DNA from: Molanna angustata
Lineage: Eukaryota > Arthropoda > Insecta > Trichoptera > Molannidae
Reading direction: 5' to 3'
DNA length: 64,000 nucleotides
Assembly (NCBI GenBank): GCA_963576475.1
Contig: OY754968.1
Coordinates: 15,713,116-15,777,115 of the forward strand
A model generated the notes under the pieces. The model was given only the letters and a program-made list of their open reading frames with translations. It had not been told where the DNA came from and ran no database searches. How positions within the stretch are numbered: position 1 is the first letter of the stretch; each line of letters opens with the position of its first letter. This document shows, in pieces, positions 23,512 to 35,900 of this stretch. Both the position numbers and the translations under genes were made by a program.

Positions 23512-23999
23512 TACCTATATATTATCGAAATAATAAAATGACATCAAAATGAAATATTATTATCAAAAACAATTGATTATAAAATAATATAATATATGCT
23601 GTGCACGTTACAACTTTAACTGAATTAATTGGACTAACATAAATTAATTGAATTTATTTATCTTAACTAAACTTTGAAGATAGTAAAATAACATTACTAA
23701 CCTACTGATTTTCAGAACATTAGTAGATAGCGGCCTAGAAATCTAATGTTTTATACAACCTATGTATATACCTACCACAAAAATGGGGGAATTCATATAT
23801 TATGTAGGTACTTATTTATAGACATGATTTTTTTTCTTTATATAAATTCAAGATATTGCAATATTAATCCAATGCAATCTGTTTTTTTAAAGGAAATAAA
23901 CAATTATTATTACTATTAAAAAAGTTTTAATTTAAACTAAAATATAATTAGGTATTATATTTACATATTTTATGCTGGGTAAAATCTATTTGTTTTTTT
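23512..23999. other. No gene recognised
   Basis: AT-rich sequence. Nothing could be supported. Confidence 0.4.
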
Positions 24000-24322
24000 T
24001 TGTCTCGGTTCAATTGTTCCTTCTTTTTTTATATTTTATTTTATTAGTTCAACATTTGTTTTCTTTCTGTTTTCCTACATATATGTATATGTGTATTTTA
24101 AACTTTTCTTTTAACTGTGCAAAGTAATGTCTTTTTTATAATATTAATGGTCAGGAGACGTTGATTGTACATACCTAACTATGCACAATAGCCATGCGGG
24201 AGATACCTGTTATTGGAGCACTGGAGATTCTATTTTTTGTTTCATGTTTTTTTTTGTTTGTGTTGTTCAGTGTTCTGTTGGTGTCTCTGTATATTAAATA
24301 AATAAATAAATAAATAAATAAC
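24000..24322 (+). mobile_element. CR1-like 3' UTR and tail
   Basis: A T-rich UTR includes ATGCGGGAGATACCTG and ends in TAAATAAATAAATAAATAAA at 24295-24320. The tail is typical of CR1-like elements. No RT coding is left. Confidence 0.5.
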
Positions 24323-24434
24323 CAAAATGTGGTAAATAATAACTACATTTTGCTCACAGATAATAGAGTGGTGGTGCTTATCATAATATGCCCATGAGAC
24401 ACAAATCAATGATGCAGGTTGATAAATTGCAGCA

Positions 24435-24830
24435 TCCAGAGTAATTTGTCTTCCAACGGCGGCGCTCACGGTTGAGGGCAGGCGTTCTTCCTTCCTCACG
24501 GGTGCTCAGGTTGATGGGGCCAAGTCTTCGTGGACTTAGAGGCGGGGCGGGTCGCTGGGGCCACGTGCATATTCGGAGCAGCCGCAAAAACAAGTGCAAT
24601 GATAACGGACTGAAACTCCGCACCTTATGGAGTCCACCGAACATTGTGACGTCCACCAGGTGTTGAGGAAAAGTGTTGTCGACAAACGTTGCACCGAATA
24701 TACTTTTTATGTACCTACCAAGCATCGCTTCATTTTGTTGGATGAGCCGCCGGAAACAGCCATTTCAACCAGCCCTAGCTTAGAAACTAAGCGTAGCGAT
24801 GCTGTATTGTATATATATAAATATATTTAA
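24435..24830. other. GC-rich island with open frames of unknown nature
   Basis: 24440-24670 has far higher G+C than any neighbour (GGCGGGGCGGGTCGCTGGGG). It is open on the plus strand for 64 codons from 24472 and on the minus strand for 114 codons ending at 24381. Neither translation contains a motif I recognise. It may be an untranslated exon, a CpG island, or a retrotransposed piece. Confidence 0.35.
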
Positions 24831-24877
24831 TTATTAAATTGCAAATATTATACATATATTTAAGTAACCAAGACTCT

Positions 24878-24892
24878 CTCTCTCTCTCTGAG
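24878..24892. repeat. CT microsatellite
   Basis: Short (CT)n run. Confidence 0.8.
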
Positions 24893-26057
24893 ATCCAACA
24901 CTGCTTGTCTTAACTAAAGTTATAATTTCTAGCTTCAATATATAGCGACAGGCTAAATAAATGCCCCTACAGGCTATTGTTGTAAACAAAAAAAAACATT
25001 TTATGATAGAATAAAAATGTTTGTAGGTGGATGAATACCTGTTAGCGAATTAAATTCTGTGGAAAACGAGATAATAAAGAACGTAATAAAAGTTTACCGT
25101 TAATTTTGTTTCAAGGAAAAAATATGCGAATCTGAGATTGGATTTCTGAATTGTGCACAATAGAAAATAATACTAATAATTATTATTATTACAGCAATTT
25201 GTTTTCCAGTTCTATTACGGATAGCCCCTGCCCATAGTGTAACGGTCTCGTTCTCCTAAACGAAACAATAATGGAAACGGGAAATGGTGGCAGAGTAAAT
25301 GCTGCCAACAATCTACTTAATTGTTTCAATCGTACCCACGTACTGCAACAGAGCTTGGAACAAAAGGGTTTTGTAGTGTGAGACCATTATAAAAATATTT
25401 TCTTGCTTTGGTAGGAGCGGGGACCTTCGTTAGCTGCTAAACAGAGTGAAGAATGAACTTTGCCGACCGACGGTGAAATGGTTACGTCCACAGAGTATAA
25501 TTTATTAATGGAGTTCAATTTTTCACATTTTTAATTTATAATCCCCAACAAACGTAACGATAGCAGCTGGGAATTCATTCTCGTGAGATTGGCGAGGGAA
25601 AAGTTTTTCCATCACCACACAAACATTATTCATATACTAAAATGTCAAATTATACATACAAAAAGTTCTCCGCCCGTAATGATAATGTAAACCATTCGCA
25701 AAGCATTCATTTAAATACATTATATTTAATTGGAAATAACATTTCATTTTTATTTTCATTCAAGAAGAAATTTTTGATTCGATACTTTGCAATTTATAAC
25801 TATTTTGTAGTGATTTTATCAATATATATTTATTAAGCTTTTTATCATAATTACCTACTCATAAATTCGATATTATACTCGTAATGGTATACGACCTTGT
25901 TTAATACGACCTTGTTTTTAGACAAAATATATTTTCCATAATAAATTTAATTAATCAATTATTGTATGTTATATATGTAATATTGTTTCAGGGAAATATA
26001 CATAATATTATGTATTGTACCTATTAGTTTAACGCTTAACAAGACAAGAAGCAATAG
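24893..26057. other. No gene recognised
   Basis: 25215-25640 is less AT-rich than its surroundings (AACGGGAAATGGTGGCAGAG, ACCGACGGTGAAATGG) and appears unique. No coding is supported. Confidence 0.35.
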
Positions 26058-26628
26058 TTTTACTCCTCACTAACCCAAGGGGATATAGTGGGGAGTAATG
26101 ATTTCGAAATTTTCAAAGCTATTTTTTCATTGCAGATTATCAACTAGTATCATGCTGAGATTGTATTCTGAAAGTTTCATAACAATGTATCTGTGTGTGT
26201 GTGCTATGTGCTGTGTGCTATGTACGGAGTATTCATTTTACTTTATCAATTATAGACTAAAGTACTCACTCGATTCTATTCAAATTTTGCAAATTTGTAT
26301 ATCGAATACTCACTTAGACCCCATTAGATTTTGAAGGATATCTGGATAGTGCTTCTCAATTTTTTTAACTGTCAAATATTTCAAAATGACCCCAAGCTCA
26401 GGAAACTTAAAATTCGATTTTTTTACTTTCAAATTGGTAAAAAGGCACTCATCACTTTCATAAAATGGCATTGAAGAATTATCAAGTTTTCGTAATAAAA
26501 TATTTAAATAAAAAATAATTTTACAAACTCATTTCATGAAAACGTTGAATATTTTCCATACAAAATTTGAATACTTTATAGAATGAGGAGTTTAGCGTTG
26601 GCCACAACCCACTCGTTTATAATAATGT
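26058..26628 (-). mobile_element. Solo copy of the satellite-bearing element family
   Basis: The left end is a hairpin (ACTCCTCACTA...TAGTGGGGAGT, 26066-26098), equivalent to the inner ends of the giant structure. The right end reads GGAGTTTAGCGTTGGCCAC then AACCCACTCGTTT, equivalent to its outer ends. The interior matches the non-satellite part of the giant arms (TTTCGAAATTTTCAAAG, GGTATCAT-like and GTGTGTGTG landmarks in the same order). No tandem monomers are present. It confirms that a single arm of the giant structure is a free-standing element. Confidence 0.7.
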
Positions 26629-26890
26629 TTAATTGCACTTAAGATGAGAAAAAAAAGTTTTGTTTTGGAAAAATAAAACGAACAAAGAATTACAGTAGGT
26701 ACAGAGTATTTAAATGATTAAGTGAAAAATTATCAAAGATGATAAATAATTTCCCGTAGGTACATACCTACTAGGCAGTTAGATAGATCTAATTCTTTAC
26801 GATGAGTAATGAAGGATGTCAAAAACGACTACATTTCGTGTTAGGCATTTATTCGCTTGATAACCTACTTACTATCTTATTATAAATGAA
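26629..26890. other. Spacer before the giant inverted structure
   Basis: AT-rich sequence with no feature. It separates a solo copy from the outer end of the 15.8-kb structure. Confidence 0.4.
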
Positions 26891-26944
26891 AAACGAGTGG
26901 GTTGTGGCCAACACTAAACTCTCCACACCACAAATATTGACAAT
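26891..26944 (+). repeat. Outer inverted end, left
   Basis: Perfect inverted match to 42648-42701. It contains GTTGTGGCCAACACTAAAC and CTCTCCACACCAC; the latter also pairs with the inner-end GTGTGGAGAG as a subterminal inverted repeat. Confidence 0.9.
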
Positions 26945-26989
26945 GAAATATTTTATTCATTCTAAATTTTACTACCAAGAATATAAATT

Positions 26990-28605
26990 TTCTAACGATA
27001 GTATATTTTCATGTTAAGATAGACAAACTATTAATGCAGTATGGTGGAGAATTCTAATGTTGTATGAAATATTTTAATAAAAGCAGATAAATTTTGTTTT
27101 AAAGGACGTTAGAGCATTTTGACAATTTTGACACGTAATATCATATGAAGAAATTTTTGTTATTTATGGAAAGCTAATCAGTTCGATGTTCAAGCTCTTT
27201 ACATTATAACATGAAATCAAATTACTGAACTTTTCCATACATAAGAAATTTATCTTATTATATACATTTTTATTCATACTAAATTTTACTACCAGGAAAA
27301 TAAATTTTCTATCGATAGTATATTTTTATGTTAAGATAGACAAACTATTATTGCAGTATGGTGTAGAATGCTTATGTTGTATGAAATATTTTAATAAAAG
27401 CAGATAAATTTTGTTTTAAAGGACGCGAAAGCATTTTCCAAATTTTGACAGGTGATATCATATGAAGAAATTTTTTGTTATTTATGGAATGCTAATCAGA
27501 TCTATGTTCAAACTCTTTACATTATAACATGAAATCAAATTACTGAACTTTTCCATACATAGAAATTTATCTAATTACATTTTTATTCATACTAAATGTT
27601 ACTATCAGGAATATAAATTTTCTTCCGATAGTATATTTTTATGTTAAGATAGACAAACTATTAATGCAGTATAGTGAAGAATGCTTATGTTGTATGAAAT
27701 ATTTTAAAAAAAGCAGATAAATTTTGTTTTAAAGAACGCGAGAGCATTTTTCAAATTTTGACAGGTGATATCATATGAAGAATTTTTTTGTTATTTATGG
27801 AAAGCTAATCAGTTCTATGTTCAAGCTCTTTACATTATATCATGAAATCAAATTACTACACGTTTCCATACATAGAAATTTATCTAATTACATTTTTATT
27901 CATACTAAATGTTACTATCAGGAATATAAATTTTCTTCCGATAGTATATTTTTATGTTAAGATAAACTATTAATGCAGTATAGTGAAGAATGCTTATGTT
28001 GTATGAAATATTTTAAAAAAAGCAGATAAATTTTGTTTTAAAGAACGCGAGAGCATTTTCAAAATTTTGACACGTGATATAATATGAAGATTTTTTTTGT
28101 TATTTATGGAAAGCTAATCAGTTCTATGTTCAAGCTCTTTACATTATAACATGAAATCAAATTACTGAACTTTTCCATACATAGAAATTTATCTAATTAC
28201 ATTATTATTCATACTAAATGTTACTATCAGGAATATAAATTTTCTTCCGATAGTATATTTTTATGTTAAGATAAACAAACTATTAATGCAGTATAGTGAA
28301 GAATGCTTATGTTGTATGAAATATTTTAAAAAAAGCAGATAAATTTTGTTCTAAAGAACGCGAGAGCATTTTCCAAATTTTGACAGGTGATATCATATGA
28401 AGATTTTTTTTGTTATTTATGGAAAGCTAATCAGTTCTATGTTCAAGCTCTTTACATTATAACATGAAATCAAATTACTAAACGTTTCCATACATAGAAA
28501 TTTATCTAATTACATTTTTATTCATACTAAATGTTACTACCAGGAATATAAATTTTCTTCCGATAGTATATTTTTATGTTAAAATAGACAAACTATTAAT
28601 GCAGT
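26990..28605 (+). repeat. Satellite array 1, about 313-bp monomers
   Basis: About 6 monomers, marked by TTCCGATAGTATATTTTTATG, ATGTTGTATGAAATATTTTA and GGAAAGCTAATCAGTTC. The first two (26990-27600) are the most diverged, as expected at an array edge. Short open frames in the monomers arise from shared sequence and carry no known motif. Confidence 0.9.
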
Positions 28606-29486
28606 ATAGTGAAGACTGCTTATGTTGTATGAAATATTTTAAAAAAAGCAGATAAATTTTGTTTCAAAGAGCGTTAGAGCATTTTGACAATGTTTACACG
28701 TGATATCATATGAAGAAATTATATGATATCTATGAAAAGCTAATCAGTTCTAAGTTCAAGCTATTAATATTCTTCTATCAATATGAAATCAATGAACTGA
28801 TCATTGCCAAATATAAAAAAATTCTCTTGTTACATATAAGTTTCATACAAATATCCATTAAATAAAATATAATTTTTGAAACCGTTGAATATTTTTCTTT
28901 TAACATTGACCAACTTTGAATACAATTTTATGAAGATTCTTGGTGTTGTATAAATAGTTGAAACCAAATTAAAATATCTCTAATTTCCAGGTCGTGAGAG
29001 CATTTTTTCAGTTTTAATAGATGAAATCATAAAGAAACATTGAGAAAAAATGAACCGTTGTCTATGGAAAACTAATCAGCTCTAAGTTTATGGACTTAAC
29101 ACATGTGATATCAATATGAAGTCAATCGGACTTATAGTTTGGGCTGCAGAGAGGACACAAAAAAAAAACAACGTAAATGATGAATTCATAGAGAAGAAAT
29201 CAAAAGTTGTCTATGGAAAACTAATCAGCTCTAGGTCTTTGCACTTTACACATATGATGTTAATATGAAGTCGATCAGACTTATAGTTTGGGCTGTAGAG
29301 AGGACACAAAAAAGATAAATGCTACGGCGTACGGCGTACAGCGTATACGCCATACACACAAACACATCACGACGAAACTCATAGTGTGCATTCTCTACAT
29401 GATACCCATTGAGAAATTGATGTAAAAAAAATACGCTTAAATTTTGCGAAATCATGACTCTCCCCTATTCCATAGTGTGGAGAGTA
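28606..29486 (+). repeat. End block, copy 1
   Basis: About 880 bp of diverged monomer-like units (TATGGAAAACTAATCAGCTC occurs twice) and an ACGGCGT 7-bp repeat near 29321-29340. It then has the CTCTCCCCTATTCC hairpin and ends GTGTGGAGAGTA. It is repeated at 32084-32964 and 39640-40528 and inverted at 41007-41870. Confidence 0.85.
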
Positions 29487-32083
29487 ATAATAATAAACTG
29501 TTTTTTCTAGTATATAATTTTTCTTCCGATAGTATATTTTTATGATAAGATAGACAAACTTTTAATGCAGTATGGTGTAGAATGCTTATGTTGTATGAAA
29601 TATTTTAAAAAAAGCAGATAAATTTTGTTCTAAAGAACGCGAGAGCATTTTCCAAATTTTGACAGGTGATATATTATCATATGAAGATTTTTTTTGTTAT
29701 TTATGGAAAGCTAATCAGTTCTATGTTCAAGCTCTTTACATTATAACATGAAATCAAATTACTGAACTTTTCCATACATAGAAATTTATCTAATTACATT
29801 ATTATTCATACTAAATGTTACTATCAGGAATATAAATTTTCTTCCGATAGTATATTTTTATGTTAAGATAGACAAACTATTAATGCAGTATAGTGAAGAA
29901 TGCTTATGTTGTATGAAATATTTTAAAAAAAGCAGATAAATTTTGTTTTAAAGAACGCGAGAGCATTTTTCAAATTTTGACAGGTGATATCATATGAAGA
30001 ATTTTTTTGTTATTTATGGAAAGCTAATCAGTTCTATGTTCAAGCTCTTTACATTATATCATGAAATCAAATTACTACACGTTTCCATACATAGAAATTT
30101 ATCTAATTACATTTTTATTCATACTAAATGTTACTATCAGGAATATAAATTTTCTTCCGATAGTATATTTTTATGTTAAGATAAACAAACTATTAATGCA
30201 GTATAGTGAAGAATGCTTATGTTGTATGAAATATTTAAAAAAAAAGCAGATAAATTTTGTTTTAAAGAACGCGAGAGCATTTTCAAAATTTTGACACGTG
30301 ATATTATATGAAGATTTTTTTTGTTATTTATGGAAAGCTAATCAGTTCTATGTTCAAGCTCTTTACATTATAACATTAAAACCAAATTACTGAACTTTTC
30401 CATACATAGAAATTTATCTAATTACATTATTATTCATACTAAATGTTACTATCAGGAATATAAATTTTCTTCCGATAGTATATTTTTATGTTAAGATAGA
30501 CAAACTATTAATGCAGTATAGTGAAGAATGCTTATGTTGTATGAAATATTTTAAAAAAAGCAGATAAATTTTGTTTTAAAGAACGCGAGAGCATTTTTCA
30601 AATTTTGACAGGTGATATCATATGAAGAATTTTTTTGTTATTTATGGAAAGCTAATCAGTTCTATGTTCAAGCTCTTTACATTATATCATGAAATCAAAT
30701 TACTACACGTTTCCATACATAGAAATTTATCTAATTACATTTTTATTCATACTAAATGTTACTATCAGGAATATAAATTTTCTTCCGATAGTATATTTTT
30801 ATGTTAAGATAAACAAACTATTAATGCAGTATAGTGAAGAATGCTTATGTTGTATGAAATATTTAAAAAAAAAGCAGATAAATTTTGTTTTAAAGAACGC
30901 GAGAGCATTTTCAAAATTTTGACACGTGATATTATATGAAGATTTTTTTTGTTATTTATGGAAAGCTAATCAGTTCTATGTTCAAGCTCTTTACATTATA
31001 ACATTAAAACCAAATTACTGAACTTTTCCATACATAGAAATTTATCTAATTACATTATTATTCATACTAAATGTTACTATCAGGAATATAAATTTTCTTC
31101 CGATAGTATATTTTTATGTTAAGATAGACAAACTATTAATGCAGTATAGTGAAGAATGCTTATGTTGTATGAAATATTTTAAAAAAAGCAGATAAATTTT
31201 GTTTTAAAGAACGCGAGAGCATTTTTCAAATTTTGACAGGTGATATCATATGAAGAATTTTTTTGTTATTTATGGAAAGCTAATCAGTTCTATGTTCAAG
31301 CTCTTTACATTATATCATGAAATCAAATTACTACACGTTTCCATACATAGAAATTTATCTAATTACATTTTTATTCATACTAAATGTTACTATCAGGAAT
31401 ATAAATTTTCTTCCGATAGTATATTTTTATGTTAAGATAAACAAACTATTAATGCAGTATAGTGAAGAATGCTTATGTTGTATGAAATATTTTAAAAAAA
31501 GCAGATAAATTTTGTTTTAAAGAACGCGAGAGCATTTTCAAAATTTTGACACGTGATATAATATGAAGATTTTTTTGTTATTTATGGAAAGCTAATCAGT
31601 TCTATGTTCAAGCTCTTTACATTATAACATGAAATCAAATTACTGAACTTTTCCATACATAGAAATTTATCTAATTACATTATTATTCATACTAAATGTT
31701 ACTATCAGGAATATAAATTTTCTTCCGATAGTATATTTTTATGTTAAGATAAACAAACTATTAATGCAGTATAGTGAAGAATGCTTATGTTGTATGAAAT
31801 ATTTTAAAAAAAGCAGATAAATTTTGTTCTAAAGAACGCGAGAGCATTTTCCAAATTTTGACAGGTGATATCATATGAAGATTTTTTTTGTTATTTATGG
31901 AAAGCTAATCAGTTCTATGTTCAAGCTCTTTACATTATAACATGAAATCAAATTACTAAACGTTTCCATACATAGAAATTTATCTAATTACATTTTTATT
32001 CATACTAAATGTTACTACCAGGAATATAAATTTTCTTCCGATAGTATATTTTTATGTTAAAATAGACAAACTATTAATGCAGT
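29487..32083 (+). repeat. Satellite array 2
   Basis: About 9 monomers of about 313 bp. Alternate monomers differ at fixed points: type A has TATATCATGAAATC and TACACGTTTCC, type B has CATTAAAACC or CATGAAATC with TGAACTTTTCC. This gives a 627-628-bp dimeric higher-order unit. The array resumes after an end block through a junction (TAATAATAATAAACTG) without an outer end. Confidence 0.9.
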
Positions 32084-32964
32084 ATAGTGAAGACTGCTTA
32101 TGTTGTATGAAATATTTTAAAAAAAGCAGATAAATTTTGTTTCAAAGAGCGTTAGAGCATTTTGACAATGTTTACACGTGATATCATATGAAGAAATTAT
32201 ATGATATCTATGAAAAGCTAATCAGTTCTAAGTTCAAGCTATTAATGTTCTTCTATCAATATGAAATCAATGAACTGATCATTGCCAAATATAAAAAAAT
32301 TCTCTTGTTACATATAAGTTTCATACAAATATCCATTAAATAAAATATAATTTTTGAAACCGTTGAATATTTTTCTTTTAACATTGACCAACTTTGAATA
32401 CAATTTTATGAAGATTCTTGGTGTTGTATAAATAGTTGAAACCAAATTAAAATATCTCTAATTTCCAGGTCGTGAGAGCATTTTTTCAGTTTTAATAGAT
32501 GAAATCATAAAGAAACATTGAGAAAAAATGAACCGTTGTCTATGGAAAACTAATCAGCTCTAAGTTTATGGACTTAACACATGTGATATCAATATGAAGT
32601 CAATCGGACTTATAGTTTGGGCTGCAGAGAGGACACAAAAAAAAAACAACGTAAATGATGAATTCATAGAGAAGAAATCAAAAGTTGTCTATGGAAAACT
32701 AATCAGCTCTAGGTCTTTGCACTTTACACATATGATGTTAATATGAAGTCGATCAGACTTATAGTTTGGGCTGTAGAGAGGACACAAAAAAGATAAATGC
32801 TACGGCGTACGGCGTACAGCGTATACGCCATACACACAAACACATCACGACGAAACTCATAGTGTGCATTCTCTACATGATACCCATTGAGAAATTGATG
32901 TAAAAAAAATACGCTTAAATTTTGCGAAATCATGACTCTCCCCTATTCCATAGTGTGGAGAGTA
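32084..32964 (+). repeat. End block, copy 2
   Basis: 3478 bp downstream of copy 1 and identical to it except at isolated bases, for example ATTAATGTTC for ATTAATATTC near 32246. This shows recent duplication of a block larger than 2 kb. Confidence 0.9.
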
Positions 32965-35900
32965 ATAATAATAAACTGTTTTTTCTAGTATATAATTTTT
33001 CTTCCGATAGTATATTTTTATGATAAGATAGACAAACTTTTAATGCAGTATGGTGTAGAATGCTTATGTTGTATGAAATATTTTAAAAAAAGCAGATAAA
33101 TTTTGTTCTAAAGAACGCGAGAGCATTTTCCAAATTTTGACAGGTGATATATTATCATATGAAGATTTTTTTTGTTATTTATGGAAAGCTAATCAGTTCT
33201 ATGTTCAAGCTCTTTACATTATAACATGAAATCAAATTACTGAACTTTTCCATACATAGAAATTTATCTAATTACATTATTATTCATACTAAATGTTACT
33301 ATCAGGAATATAAATTTTCTTCCGATAGTATATTTTTATGTTAAGATAGACAAACTATTAATGCAGTATAGTGAAGAATGCTTATGTTGTATGAAATATT
33401 TTAAAAAAAGCAGATAAATTTTGTTTTAAAGAACGCGAGAGCATTTTTCAAATTTTGACAGGTGATATCATATGAAGAATTTTTTTGTTATTTATGGAAA
33501 GCTAATCAGTTCTATGTTCAAGCTCTTTACATTATATCATGAAATCAAATTACTACACGTTTCCATACATAGAAATTTATCTAATTACATTTTTATTCAT
33601 ACTAAATGTTACTATCAGGAATATAAATTTTCTTCCGATAGTATATTTTTATGTTAAGATAAACAAACTATTAATGCAGTATAGTGAAGAATGCTTATGT
33701 TGTATGAAATATTTTAAAAAAAGCAGATAAATTTTGTTCTAAAGAACGCGAGAGCATTTTCCAAATTTTGACAGGTGATATCATATGAAGATTTTTTTTG
33801 TTATTTATGGAAAGCTAATCAGTTCTATGTTCAAGCTCTTTACATTATAACATTAAAACCAAATTACTGAACTTTTCCATACATAGAAATTTATCTAATT
33901 ACATTTTTATTCATACTAAATGTTACTACCAGGAATATAAATTTTCTTCCGATAGTATATTTTTATGTTAAGATAGACAAACTATTAATGCAGTATAGTG
34001 AAGAATGCTTATGTTGTATGAAATATTTTAAAAAAAGCAGATAAATTTTGTTTTAAAGAACGCGAGAGCATTTTTGAAATTTTGACAGGTGATATCATAT
34101 GAAGAATTTTTTTGTTATTTATGGAAAGCTAATCAGTTCTATGTTCAAGCTCTTTACATTATATCATGAAATCAAATTACTACACGTTTCCATACATAGA
34201 AATTTATCTAATTACATTTTTATTCATACTAAATGTTACTATCAGGAATATAAATTTTCTTCCGATAGTATATTTTTATGTTAAGATAAACAAACTATTA
34301 ATGCAGTATAGTGAAGAATGCTTATGTTGTATGAAATATTTTAAAAAAAGCAGATAAATTTTGTTTTAAAGAACGCGAGAGCATTTTCAAAATTTTGACA
34401 CGTGATATTATATGAAGATTTTTTTTGTTATTTATGGAAAGCTAATCAGTTCTATGTTCAAGCTCTTTACATTATAACATTAAAACCAAATTACTGAACT
34501 TTTCCATACATAGAAATTTATCTAATTACATTATTATTCATACTAAATGTTACTATCAGGAATATAAATTTTCTTCCGATAGTATATTTTTATGTTAAGA
34601 TAGACAAACTATTAATGCAGTATAGTGAAGAATGCTTATGTTGTATGAAATATTTTAAAAAAAGCAGATAAATTTTGTTTTAAAGAACGCGAGAGCATTT
34701 TTCAAATTTTGACAGGTGATATCATATGAAGAATTTTTTTGTTATTTATGGAAAGCTAATCAGTTCTATGTTCAAGCTCTTTACATTATATCATGAAATC
34801 AAATTACTACACGTTTCCATACATAGAAATTTATCTAATTACATTTTTATTCATACTAAATGTTACTATCAGGAATATAAATTTTCTTCCGATAGTATAT
34901 TTTTATGTTAAGATAAACAAACTATTAATGCAGTATAGTGAAGAATGCTTATGTTGTATGAAATATTTAAAAAAAAGCAGATAAATTTTGTTTTAAAGAA
35001 CGCGAGAGCATTTTCAAAATTTTGACACGTGATATTATATGAAGATTTTTTTTGTTATTTATGGAAAACTAATCAGTTCTATGTTCAAGCTCTTTACATT
35101 ATAACATGAAATCAAATTACTGAACTTTTCCATACATAGAAATTTATCTAATTACATTATTATTCATACTAAATGTTACTATCAGGAATATAAATTTTCT
35201 TCCGATAGTATATTTTTATGATAAGATAGACAAACTTTTAATGCAGTATGGTGTAGAATGCTTATGTTGTATGAAATATTTTAAAAAAAGCAGATAAATT
35301 TTGTTTTAAAGAACGCGAGAGCATTTTCAAAATTTTGACACGTGATATTATATGAAGATTTTTTTTGTTATTTATGGAAAGCTAATCAGTTCTATGTTCA
35401 AGCTCTTTACATTATAACATTAAAACCAAATTACTGAACTTTTCCATACATAGAAATTTATCTAATTACATTATTATTCATACTAAATGTTACTATCAGG
35501 AATATAAATTTTCTTCCGATAGTATATTTTTATGTTAAGATAGACAAACTATTAATGCAGTATAGTGAAGAATGCTTATGTTGTATGAAATATTTTAAAA
35601 AAAGCAGATAAATTTTGTTTTAAAGAACGCGAGAGCATTTTTCAAATTTTGACAGGTGATATCATATGAAGAATTTTTTTGTTATTTATGGAAAGCTAAT
35701 CAGTTCTATGTTCAAGCTCTTTACATTATATCATGAAATCAAATTACTACACGTTTCCATACATAGAAATTTATCTAATTACATTTTTATTCATACTAAA
35801 TGTTACTATCAGGAATATAAATTTTCTTCCGATAGTATATTTTTATGTTAAGATAAACAAACTATTAATGCAGTATAGTGAAGAATGCTTATGTTGTATG

